Shown: positions 1 to 5,864, counted from the stretch's first letter. The stretch: 6,415 nt of DNA from Bacillota bacterium (GCA_023417285.1 JAEZFR010000568.1:1-6415), one strand, 5' to 3'. Notes: generated by a model not told the origin, from the sequence alone. Numbers and translations: made by a program.

Positions 1-1164
1 GGATTTGTTTGATGCGTCCTCCCAAACTTCTGCTACCAATACCGAATCCTCTTTTTCTTTCTTGGCATTTTCTCTCATTATCTTAAGAAAAGAATCTGGT
101 AGTTCATCAGCTACATCCAGCCTCCATCCAGAGGCTCCGTGCCTTAACCACTTTTTGATTATGGCATCTCTTGAGCTCAAAATATATTCTATATAAGATG
201 GTTCAAGTTCATTGATATTTGGCAATGTATCAAATCCCCACCAACTATCATATTTGTCTGGAAAGTCTGAAAACGAGTACCACTTAAAGTACGGAGAATT
301 TTGTGACTGATACGCTCCTTTATCAGGATAATTGCCATATTTATTAAAATATTTACTATCGCTTCCTGTATGGTTAAAAACTCCATCTAGTATTATTCGG
401 ATTCCATATTTGTTTGCTTCCTCACATAACTCCTCAAACAACTCAATTGTTCCAAACATAGGGTCAATAGACTCATAGTCACCTGTATCATATTTATGAT
501 TGGTAGATGCCTTAAATATCGGGTTAAGGTAAATAATTGTGATTCCTAGATCACTTAGGTACGGCAGTTTTTCAATTATTCCGCTGAGGTTGCCCCCAAA
601 AAAGTCGTTGGCTAGATATTCTGTTCCAAATTGTTCAACTTTATAATATGGAGTATCCTCCCAATTTCGCTCAATGATATCATTTCGTCCACTTAACTTC
701 GCAGCCTTAAAGCTATCATAACTCCCTCTACAAAAACGGTCTGGAAATATTTGATACATAATGCCATTCTTAAACCAATTTGGAGTTTCAAAGCCTTTTT
801 TGTAAACCGTTATTTGGAATGGAATTGGAGAATGGTCGTAAATACGTCCCTCCCCGCCTAATCTAGCATGATTGTTACCGTAATAACATTTTCTTCCATT
901 TACTGCAATTGCAAAATAATACCAAACTAGACCTGTGAAGTCTGACAACTCTAAGGTAGTCTCATATACACTGCCCTCGGCAATATTAAATATGAAATGC
1001 ATACTTTGCATGTGCTCTATATTATTAATGTAATACACAAGGTTAACACTTTCGGGTATTCCTTCAACATCCGCATATATGCGAATTACAACTGAACTTC
1101 CAGATTCAACTGCTCCAAATGGGTTTCTGTATACCTTGTTATGAGAATTGTGCTCAATCTTCAT
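1..1164 (-). CDS. GH13 alpha-glucan hydrolase, neopullulanase/cyclomaltodextrinase type (3' end off the left edge)
   Basis: The frame is open from an ATG at 1164 to the left edge: 388 codons, with the C-terminus missing. GH13 enzymes of this type hydrolyse alpha-1,4 (often also alpha-1,6) links in maltodextrins, cyclodextrins or pullulan. Residues 1 to about 120 form a beta-rich segment resembling the N-terminal CBM34-like domain of neopullulanases. The barrel opens with YQIFPDRF (137-144), followed by DFFGGNL (187-193) and YDTGDY (225-230). Conserved region I is DGVFNHTG (261-268). Region II is GWRLDVADEL (346-355), with nucleophile Asp350. Region III is AEVWE (378-382), with acid/base Glu379. 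Region IV, with the third catalytic Asp, lies beyond the window. There is no signal peptide, so it probably acts in the cytoplasm on imported oligosaccharides. An AGGGAGGA ribosome binding site lies about 8 bases before the ATG. Family membership is firm; exact substrate is not. The family usually has about 570-650 residues, so roughly a third is missing. Confidence 0.93.
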   Translation of the reverse strand, partial: MKIEHNSHNKVYRNPFGAVESGSSVVIRIYADVEGIPESVNLVYYINNIEHMQSMHFIFNIAEGSVYETTLELSDFTGLVWYYFAIAVNGRKCYYGNNHARLGGEGRIYDHSPIPFQITVYKKGFETPNWFKNGIMYQIFPDRFCRGSYDSFKAAKLSGRNDIIERNWEDTPYYKVEQFGTEYLANDFFGGNLSGIIEKLPYLSDLGITIIYLNPIFKASTNHKYDTGDYESIDPMFGTIELFEELCEEANKYGIRIILDGVFNHTGSDSKYFNKYGNYPDKGAYQSQNSPYFKWYSFSDFPDKYDSWWGFDTLPNINELEPSYIEYILSSRDAIIKKWLRHGASGWRLDVADELPDSFLKIMRENAKKEKEDSVLVAEVWEDASNKS

Positions 1165-1171
1165 ATTATAA

Positions 1172-1230
1172 TTCCTCCCTGTTGCAACTAAGTAATCCTT
1201 ATTCTGGTAATGTCCACTCAAACGATTATA
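1172..1230 (-). promoter_or_regulatory. Leader of the GH13 gene: ribosome binding site and candidate -10 box
   Basis: On the minus strand AGGGAGGAAT (1171-1180) is a strong Shine-Dalgarno sequence and fixes the ATG at 1164. Further upstream a perfect TATAAT occurs at 1230-1225. It sits inside CGAT-N3-ATCG, a short dyad at 1223-1233. No good -35 box is seen 16-18 bases upstream (the sequence there is T-rich, CTTTTT-like). The promoter may therefore be weak or activator-dependent, or the real one may lie elsewhere. The ribosome binding site is secure and the promoter is a guess. Confidence 0.4.
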
Positions 1231-1369
1231 TCGAGAGGAGCATTAATAAAAAGCTTCCTCCCTATATCTTTCGTATATCTATTTATTCTCTTGTATGTTT
1301 TTCATTTCTCTATGCTCTATAAGCACTTTATTATACTCTATCTTTTCTCTATGCATTTTAATATAGTCC

Positions 1370-1576
1370 TATATAAGCTTAATATGCACTCTTTATGCTC
1401 TGTGTGTCAACTCATATACCCCTATATAAGCTTAATGTGCACTTTATGTTCTGTGTCAACTCATATACCCTTATATAAGCTTAATGTGCACTCTTTATGC
1501 TCTGTGCCAACTCATATACCACTATATAAGCTTAATATGCACTCTTTATGCTCTGTGTGCCCAACTCATATACCCT
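1370..1576. repeat. Minisatellite: four tandem copies, units 53, 49, 51 and 54 bp
   Basis: Each copy begins TATATAAGCTTAAT and ends near CAACTCATATACC. The copies are 1370-1422, 1423-1471, 1472-1522 and 1523-1576. A truncated fifth piece (TATATATGCTCTATGTTGCC) starts at 1577. Copies are nearly identical apart from a few substitutions and two-base length changes at a CT run and a TG run, the pattern expected from slippage. Every full copy carries an AAGCTT site inside a near-palindromic AT-rich segment, and a TGCACT...TGTG stretch. The function is unknown. Lengths are not all multiples of three, which argues against a protein-coding repeat. It could be neutral slippage DNA or a multi-copy protein-binding site. 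Confidence 0.9.
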
Positions 1577-1673
1577 TATATATGCTCTATGTTGCCTCTA
1601 ATAACTGCTCTCATCTATTGAAAAAGCGCACGTAGTAGGATAATATTTACTTTATAAAGATTACTTAGACTAT

Positions 1674-1756
1674 ATAATAGAGTAATAAACAAGTTTAAGA
1701 TACAGCACGATAAATATTTTGTCAACCAGATATTATAAGTTTACTTACTCTATTAT
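1674..1756. promoter_or_regulatory. Long inverted repeat upstream of the DUF218 gene, with a -10-like box in its left arm
   Basis: ATAATAGAGTAA at 1674-1685 is exactly the reverse complement of TTACTCTATTAT at 1745-1756. The match continues inward (TAAAC against GTTTAC) with one extra base, giving arms of about 17 bases around a roughly 50-base centre. The left arm overlaps a TATAAT-like box (1673-1678). The right arm ends three bases before the AAAGGAGA ribosome binding site (1759-1766). It could be a pair of operator half-sites for looping or cooperative binding, or a 5' leader stem beside the ribosome binding site. No convincing -35 box accompanies the TATAAT, so the start of transcription is uncertain. 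Confidence 0.5.
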
Positions 1757-1773
1757 TTAAAGGAGATAACTCT

Positions 1774-2469
1774 ATGAAACTGAAGCTCAAATTCAAATAT
1801 ATAATTAAGGCTATTACTACCTTGGTAATTTCAGGCATTATAGGAGTCTTACTACTGGCGGGCATAAACATATACATGAAGCAAGCAGTATCAGATAATA
1901 TTATTTCAGAGCAAGAAGCAAACACTCTGAATGCTGACTGCATCTTAATATTAGGCGCAGGAGTTTATAGCAATGGTTCACCAAGTGCAATGCTCGAGGA
2001 CCGTATGCTTCAAGGCATTAAGCTTTATGAAAATGGAGCCTCAAAGAAGCTACTTATGAGTGGAGACCATGGTACAGTGCAATATGATGAGGTTAATGTA
2101 ATGAAGCAATTTGCTATTGATAAGGGCATACCTTCTCAAGATGTATTCATGGACCATGCTGGATTCTCTACATATGAAAGTTTGTACAGGGCAAGAGATA
2201 TTTTCCAGGCAAATAAAATAATAATTATTACTCAAGATTATCACCTTTACAGAGCATTATACATAGCCGAAGAGCTTGGACTTGACGCCTATGGAGTGGC
2301 AGCAAATCCAAGAAAGTATGCCGGACAAACAAGCAGAGATATTCGGGAGATAATTGCGAGGGCTAAGGATTTCACATATTGTTTAATAAAGCCCAAGCCT
2401 ACATTTCTAGGGGAAGCAATACCTGTCAGTGGTAATGGTGATTTGACAAACGATAAAGAGCACAAGTGA
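1774..2469 (+). CDS. SanA/YdcF-like DUF218 protein, membrane-anchored
   Basis: The 231-residue protein starts at an ATG 7 bases after AAAGGAGA. The N-terminus is basic (MKLKLKFK), followed by one hydrophobic helix at about 11-33 with no obvious cleavage site, so the rest is probably an anchored extracytoplasmic domain. The DUF218 domain starts near residue 54. It shows LILGAGVYSNGSPSAMLEDR (58-77), LMSGDHG (94-100), YDEV (104-107), HAGFSTYES (128-136) and TQDYHLYRALYIAEELG (153-169), all hallmarks of the SanA/YdcF group. E. coli SanA is linked to exclusion of vancomycin at high temperature; the biochemical activity of the family is poorly defined. The C-terminus is polar and probably disordered. 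Four stop codons stand in a row in frame at the end (TGA TAG TGA TAA, 2467-2478). The MerR-type gene begins about 25 bases later with no terminator between, so the two are probably co-transcribed. Confidence 0.88.
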   Translation: MKLKLKFKYIIKAITTLVISGIIGVLLLAGINIYMKQAVSDNIISEQEANTLNADCILILGAGVYSNGSPSAMLEDRMLQGIKLYENGASKKLLMSGDHGTVQYDEVNVMKQFAIDKGIPSQDVFMDHAGFSTYESLYRARDIFQANKIIIITQDYHLYRALYIAEELGLDAYGVAANPRKYAGQTSRDIREIIARAKDFTYCLIKPKPTFLGEAIPVSGNGDLTNDKEHK

Positions 2470-2479
2470 TAGTGATAAC

Positions 2480-2497
2480 AAGGGGTGAAAGAGCATC
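2480..2497 (+). promoter_or_regulatory. Ribosome binding site and apparent non-canonical ATC start of the MerR-type gene
   Basis: AAGGGGTG (2480-2487) is a fair Shine-Dalgarno sequence, and the codon 7 bases after it in the MerR frame is ATC (2495-2497). An in-frame TGA at 2486-2488 means translation must start between 2489 and 2531. That interval has no ATG or TTG, and the first GTG (2531) would remove the first helix of the HTH and has no ribosome binding site. From ATC the protein would read (M)KTYSTSQIAKIVGVHP, a typical MerR N-terminus. Either ATC is used, or an ATG has mutated or been misread. Confidence 0.6.
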
Positions 2498-3259
2498 AAA
2501 ACATATTCAACCAGCCAGATTGCAAAAATAGTGGGAGTTCATCCAAATACGGTGCGTATGTATGAGGAATGGGGATTAATACAAATCCCCGACAGAAAGC
2601 CCAATGGCTATAGAGTTTTTACAGACATTCATTTAGACCAATTCTTATTAGTAAGAAAGGCTTTTTTGATTGAGGTATTACAAGCTGGTCTAAGGAAAAA
2701 AATTATTGAAGCTATAAAGTATTCTGCTCAATACAGATTTGAAGATGCAATATCAAGTGTGAAAAGTTACCTTCAAATCACCCAAAAAGAAATAAATAAT
2801 GCAACAGAAGCCGGCGCTCTTGTAAATGAGTTATTACTAAATAAGCCTGATGAGGGTTCTGTGCATCTCAAACGCGCAGAAGCAGCGCATGAGCTTGGCT
2901 TAACTATAGATACCATCCGCAACTGGGAAATGAATGGGTTACTTAATATAAAGAGAAAAGATAACGGTTATCGAGTTTATCACTCTATGGATATAAAGAG
3001 GTTAAAGATTATTCGTTCTCTTAGATGCGCAAATTATTCTTTATCAGCAATTCTTAGAATGCTAAACACAATGGACAAGAGAAATGACTTCGATTTGTTA
3101 GAAGTATTAAATACTCCACAAGATAATGAAGACATTGTTACCGCATGCGACAGGTTGATAGACTCTTTGAATGCAGCACGACAAAATGCTCAACAGGTGT
3201 TGCAATTGCTTATAAATATGAAATCCAAATATCAAAGCAATATTAATGCCAAATATTAA
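2495..3259 (+). CDS. Tandem-HTH MerR family transcriptional regulator
   Basis: From the ATC at 2495 the protein has 254 residues; from the GTG at 2531 it would have 242 and a broken first domain. Two MerR-type DNA-binding domains lie in one chain. The first (about 4-70) has YSTSQIAKIVGVHPNTVR, then YEEWGLI and NGYRVF in the wing. The second (about 123-192) has HELGLTIDTIRNWEMNGLL and NGYRVY. The shared pattern of G, TVR/TIR, E, GL and NGYRV makes the duplication clear. A helical linker (about 72-115) joins them and a helical tail (about 200-254) follows. MerR proteins usually bind as dimers with one HTH per chain, so this may act as a covalent pseudo-dimer or bridge two sites. I see no ligand-binding domain and no metal-binding cysteine cluster. 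It follows the DUF218 gene closely and precedes the ABC exporter genes, the likely targets, beyond a terminator. Confidence 0.88.
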   Translation: MKTYSTSQIAKIVGVHPNTVRMYEEWGLIQIPDRKPNGYRVFTDIHLDQFLLVRKAFLIEVLQAGLRKKIIEAIKYSAQYRFEDAISSVKSYLQITQKEINNATEAGALVNELLLNKPDEGSVHLKRAEAAHELGLTIDTIRNWEMNGLLNIKRKDNGYRVYHSMDIKRLKIIRSLRCANYSLSAILRMLNTMDKRNDFDLLEVLNTPQDNEDIVTACDRLIDSLNAARQNAQQVLQLLINMKSKYQSNINAKY

Positions 3260-3282
3260 TACAATTATTCAAACCCTCCACT

Positions 3283-3314
3283 ATAACACCAGACTTTTGT
3301 TTGGTGTTATTTTT
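3283..3314 (+). terminator. Rho-independent terminator after the MerR-type gene
   Basis: ATAACACCA (3283-3291) pairs perfectly with TGGTGTTAT (3302-3310) around a 10-base loop and is followed by a short run of T (3310-3314). It begins 24 bases after the regulator's stop codon and ends just before the ABC ribosome binding site. Any ABC promoter must therefore overlap it or read through it, so it could also act as an attenuator. The T run is short, so termination may be partial. Confidence 0.75.
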
Positions 3315-3340
3315 ATAGTAACAAGTAAGGAGGTAAAAAA

Positions 3341-4072
3341 ATGAATGAAATAATTGTGGTAAAAAATCTTACAAAGAAGTATGGAAGTAATATTGCTGTT
3401 GATGACCTGAGTTTTCAGGTAAAGAAAGGCAGTGTATTTGGTCTCTTGGGTGCAAACGGTGCAGGCAAAAGCAGTGCCATAGAATGCATATTAGGTACAA
3501 AAAAGCATGATAAAGGTGAGGTAACCATTCTAGGAATGAATCCGTGCAAAGATAGAAAGACATTATTTGAGCAGGTGGGTGTTCAGTTCCAAGAATCTAA
3601 ATACCAAGAGCTGATTAAAGTCTCAGAGCTATGTGAGATTACGGCTTCTCTGTATAAACAACCAAAGGATTATGAGGAATTGCTAAAAATATTCGGAATT
3701 AGTGACAAGAAGAATGCCTTTGTAAAGGATCTGTCTGGAGGTGAAAGACAGCGGCTGTTTATTGTGCTAGCTCTGATACCTAATCCAAAGTTGGTTTTTC
3801 TCGATGAATTAACAACTGGCTTAGATGCAAGAGCCCGAAGAGATGTCTGGAATGTGTTGGCTACTTTAAAAAAGCGAGGTATGACACTCCTTCTAACATC
3901 ACACTTTATGGACGAGGTCGAAACATTGTGCGATCAGATACTGATATTGAAAAAGGGTCGTACAGTATTCCATGGAACAGTTAAAGAAGCAATGCAACAG
4001 AGCGGACAAAATAATTTTGAGGATGCCTATTTATGGTTCACTGATGAGGAGGTTCAAAATGAATACATTTAG
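3341..4072 (+). CDS. ABC-2 type transporter ATPase subunit
   Basis: The 243-residue protein starts at an ATG 6 bases after a full-consensus AAGGAGGT (3327-3334). It is a single nucleotide-binding domain that powers export through the adjacent permease. Walker A is GANGAGKSS (37-45), with Lys43. A Q-loop Gln lies at 82 or 84. The signature LSGGERQR is at 131-138. Walker B is LVFLDE (151-156), with Glu156 as catalytic base; the residue after it is Leu instead of the common Pro (DELTTGLD, 155-162). The H-loop His is 188. All catalytic elements are present, so it should be active. Length and architecture fit the drug/antimicrobial-peptide exporter ATPases of the ABC-2 group. Its 3' end overlaps the permease start by 14 bases, implying translational coupling. 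The substrate cannot be read from the sequence; efflux of a toxic compound is the usual role in regulator-linked loci like this. Confidence 0.95.
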   Translation: MNEIIVVKNLTKKYGSNIAVDDLSFQVKKGSVFGLLGANGAGKSSAIECILGTKKHDKGEVTILGMNPCKDRKTLFEQVGVQFQESKYQELIKVSELCEITASLYKQPKDYEELLKIFGISDKKNAFVKDLSGGERQRLFIVLALIPNPKLVFLDELTTGLDARARRDVWNVLATLKKRGMTLLLTSHFMDEVETLCDQILILKKGRTVFHGTVKEAMQQSGQNNFEDAYLWFTDEEVQNEYI

Positions 4073-4802
4073 AGTGTTGCTAAAAAATGAACTAAAACTG
4101 TCGTTACGCGGATTGGACATGATTATTTTTGCGGTTGTAATGCCCATAATTGTGCTAGTAATCCTAGGTATTATATTTGGTCAGAAGACTGCATATGAGG
4201 GTGCAGCTTACACATTTCTGGAGCAATCTTTTGGTGCACTTGCAAGTATTGCAATCTGTGCAGGAGGAGTTATGGGCCTTCCCCTTGTTATTTCTGAGTA
4301 TCGTTCCAGGCATATCTTAAAAAGATATCAAGTTACACCCATAAAACCAAGTATGATTTTATTGGTGGAAGTAGTAATATATATAATATATTCTTTAGTA
4401 TCATTGGTAAGTTTATATGGTATTGCAACCCTGTTCTTTGGCTTCAGAATGAGAGGAAGCTTTGCCCTATTCTTATTGGGATGGGTATTTGTAATGATAT
4501 GCATATTTAGTATCGGTTTGATGGTGGGCGGTATTGCAAAGAATTCAAAGAGCGCAGGAATAATTGCCAGTGCATTATATTTTCCAATGCTTATATTTTC
4601 TGGTGCAACCTTGCCATACGAGGTTATGCCAAAAGCAATGCAAGATATAGTAAATGTTCTGCCATTGACCCAAGGAATTAAAATTCTAAAGAATACTACT
4701 CTTGGTTTGCCTGTGGAGAACATAGGAATTTATATTGTGATAATGTCTGCTGTTGCTTTAGTATGTACATTTATAGGAATTAAGTTCTTTAAGTGGGAGT
4801 AG
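4059..4802 (+). CDS. ABC-2 type transporter permease subunit
   Basis: I place the start at the ATG at 4059, 6 bases after TGAGGAGG (4045-4052), giving 247 residues. An upstream in-frame ATG at 3972 would add 29 polar residues from within the ATPase gene and has no ribosome binding site. The protein has six probable transmembrane helices at about 21-41, 57-79, 100-128, 135-158, 166-184 and 222-244. The cytoplasmic loop ISEYRSRHILKRYQVTPIKP (78-97) after helix 2 matches the coupling segment of ABC-2 permeases (usually ERE-GTLK-L-TP). FSGATLPYEVMP (180-191) is the conserved region after helix 5. It should dimerise in the membrane and pair with the ATPase encoded just upstream. No terminator is evident after it, so some transcription may run into the AraC-type gene 96 bases downstream. 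Confidence 0.93.
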   Translation: MNTFRVLLKNELKLSLRGLDMIIFAVVMPIIVLVILGIIFGQKTAYEGAAYTFLEQSFGALASIAICAGGVMGLPLVISEYRSRHILKRYQVTPIKPSMILLVEVVIYIIYSLVSLVSLYGIATLFFGFRMRGSFALFLLGWVFVMICIFSIGLMVGGIAKNSKSAGIIASALYFPMLIFSGATLPYEVMPKAMQDIVNVLPLTQGIKILKNTTLGLPVENIGIYIVIMSAVALVCTFIGIKFFKWE

Positions 4803-4841
4803 ATAGAAATTAAACCCTCAAATGATAGCAAGAAAAGTAGG

Positions 4842-4880
4842 GATTGTGATTAAAATCGGTAATATAATGTAATCACAGTC
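4842..4880 (+). promoter_or_regulatory. Operator-like inverted repeat around a TATAAT box, upstream of the AraC-type gene
   Basis: GATTGTGATTA (4842-4852) and TAATCACAGTC (4870-4880) are reverse complements except at one position, with 17 bases between. A perfect TATAAT (4863-4868) lies in that centre, giving a predicted transcription start near 4875, inside the right arm. No good -35 box lies 16-18 bases upstream of it; the TTGTGA at 4844 is only 13 bases away. A promoter with a consensus -10, a poor -35 and flanking half-sites suits activator control or autoregulation. As RNA the arms would also pair throughout (with one G-U), so a leader hairpin is an alternative. Confidence 0.55.
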
Positions 4881-4898
4881 AGCAAAGGAGTATTGAGT

Positions 4899-5735
4899 AT
4901 GAGTACTTGGGTAGAAGGTCTGCAAAATGCCCTCGAGTATATGGAGAAAAATCTTACGGACGAAATCGAAATAATGGATGTTGCTGAAAAAGCATATGTA
5001 TCGGAATTCCATTTTCAGCGCATTTTCACTATGTTATGTGGTTTCAGTCCGAGTGAATATATCCGTAACAGACGAATGGCACTAGCTGCAATGGAGTTAT
5101 CGGGCAGTGATGCAAAGGTGATTGATATTGCCATAAAATATGGCTATGACTCACCTGATAGCTTTGCTAGAGCTTTTACCAAGTTTCATGGAATTACCCC
5201 TTCTGCTGCGAAGGAAAAGGGTGCAAGACTTCGAGACTTTGCGCCACTCAGAATAAAATTATCACTGGAGGGTGGGACTATGATGGATTATAAGATAGTA
5301 GAAAAGGCAGCGTTTACAGTAATGGGAAGAAAGAGAAGCTTTAATAGTGAAACTGCATATCAGGAAATCCCTAAGTTTTGGCAGGAACACATGAAAGATG
5401 GTGGAAACAAGGTAGTTTGCGGCATGTATGGCCTATGTATTGATTCAGATGGAAAGAACTTCGACTATCTGATAGCAGACAATTATTTGCCGTGGAATGA
5501 AGTACAGGAAGGGTATGAGACAAGAACACTTCCAGCAGGGCTATGGGCTGTATTCCCTTGCACCTTGGGTAATATTCAGGATATAAACACCAATATGTGG
5601 AAGGAATGGCTGCCTAGCTGTAAGGAATACAAGTTAGGCGGAAACTATAATATTGAGATGTATACACCCCTTAATGAGAAAAACCCACAGGAAAGTTATT
5701 GTGAAATATGGCTTCCCCTTGAAAAATTGAGTTAA
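4899..5735 (+). CDS. AraC family regulator with C-terminal GyrI-like effector-binding domain
   Basis: The ATG at 4899 lies 8 bases after AAAGGAG (4884-4890); an in-frame TTG at 4893 is too close to that site. The 278-residue protein has an N-terminal AraC DNA-binding domain (about 5-107) with two HTH units. The first includes MDVAEKAYVSEFHFQRIF (26-43) and GFSPSEYIRNRRM (48-60). The second includes IDIAIKYGYDSPDSFARAF (75-93) and HGITPS (97-102). Residues about 128-278 form a GyrI-like domain, with NIEMYTP (251-257) and CEIWLPL (268-274) near its end. The same order is found in Rob-like proteins and in many Firmicutes regulators whose GyrI-like domain binds small hydrophobic or drug-like molecules. 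Glutamates in this region, such as Glu253 or Glu269, are candidates for cation contact by analogy with BmrR. Its position after the exporter genes suggests it controls them or itself. The ligand is unknown. Confidence 0.93.
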   Translation: MSTWVEGLQNALEYMEKNLTDEIEIMDVAEKAYVSEFHFQRIFTMLCGFSPSEYIRNRRMALAAMELSGSDAKVIDIAIKYGYDSPDSFARAFTKFHGITPSAAKEKGARLRDFAPLRIKLSLEGGTMMDYKIVEKAAFTVMGRKRSFNSETAYQEIPKFWQEHMKDGGNKVVCGMYGLCIDSDGKNFDYLIADNYLPWNEVQEGYETRTLPAGLWAVFPCTLGNIQDINTNMWKEWLPSCKEYKLGGNYNIEMYTPLNEKNPQESYCEIWLPLEKLS

Positions 5736-5773
5736 CACATTACTTAATAGTCTAAAAGTAAATAGATAAATGG

Positions 5774-5816
5774 GCTCTGGTATGATATATTTTAATTATT
5801 GTACCAGAGCTTTTTT
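5774..5816 (+). terminator. Strong rho-independent terminator after the AraC-type gene
   Basis: GCTCTGGTA (5774-5782) pairs perfectly with TACCAGAGC (5802-5810) around a 19-base AT-rich loop, followed directly by six T residues (5811-5816). It starts 38 bases after the AraC-type stop codon and separates this unit from the phosphatase gene. Confidence 0.9.
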
Positions 5817-5836
5817 ATTTATATAACATAAAGGGA

Positions 5837-5864
5837 TTTACAGCCCATCTGTTTATACTATAAG
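5837..5864 (+). promoter_or_regulatory. Candidate promoter of the phosphatase gene
   Basis: TTTACA (5837-5842) and TATAAG (5859-5864) are each one base from the -35 and -10 consensus and are spaced by 16 bases. The predicted transcription start is near 5871, inside the first 22-bp repeat, and the -10 box overlaps the start of that repeat (5862). Most of the array would then lie in the transcribed leader, a position suited to repression. Confidence 0.5.

Larger units (their letters stand above)
1165..1773. other. Divergent intergenic region without a credible gene
   Basis: This 609-base stretch separates the minus-strand GH13 gene from the plus-strand DUF218 gene, so promoters for both should lie in it. 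It holds the GH13 leader (to about 1230), a T- and CT-rich stretch (about 1245-1369), the four-copy tandem repeat (1370-1576), a short decayed repeat fragment (to about 1597), and an AT-rich part with a long inverted repeat (1674-1756). The stretch at 1304-1365 contains TTTCTCTATGC twice and other pieces resembling the repeat unit, which suggests older, degenerated copies. An open frame (1210-1635) crosses the repeats but has no ribosome binding site and reads successive copies in different frames, so I do not call it a gene. Confidence 0.75.

Noticed and set aside
5..386. Short open frames on both strands near the left edge
   Set aside because: They are out-of-frame shadows of the GH13 gene, whose motifs and catalytic residues are all in one minus-strand frame.
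1210..1635. A 141-codon open frame across the tandem repeats
   Set aside because: It has no ribosome binding site, reads successive repeat copies in different frames, and resembles no protein family; the repeat itself explains the lack of stops.
3972..4058. Upstream in-frame ATG extending the ABC permease by 29 residues
   Set aside because: It lies within the ATPase gene without a ribosome binding site, adds a polar segment atypical of the family, and the ATG at 4059 has a strong TGAGGAGG at good spacing.
4328..4723. A 131-codon minus-strand open frame
   Set aside because: It is antisense to the permease gene, with no ribosome binding site and no recognisable domain; its composition mirrors the membrane protein on the other strand.
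4844..4868. Standard promoter TTGTGA...TATAAT
   Set aside because: Only 13 bases separate the two boxes, too short for normal sigma-A recognition; TTGTGA is better read as part of the inverted repeat arm.
4888..4905. Three GAGTA units around the AraC-type start codon
   Set aside because: The units are short and unevenly spaced (7 and 6 bases); they are explained by the ribosome binding site and the first codons.
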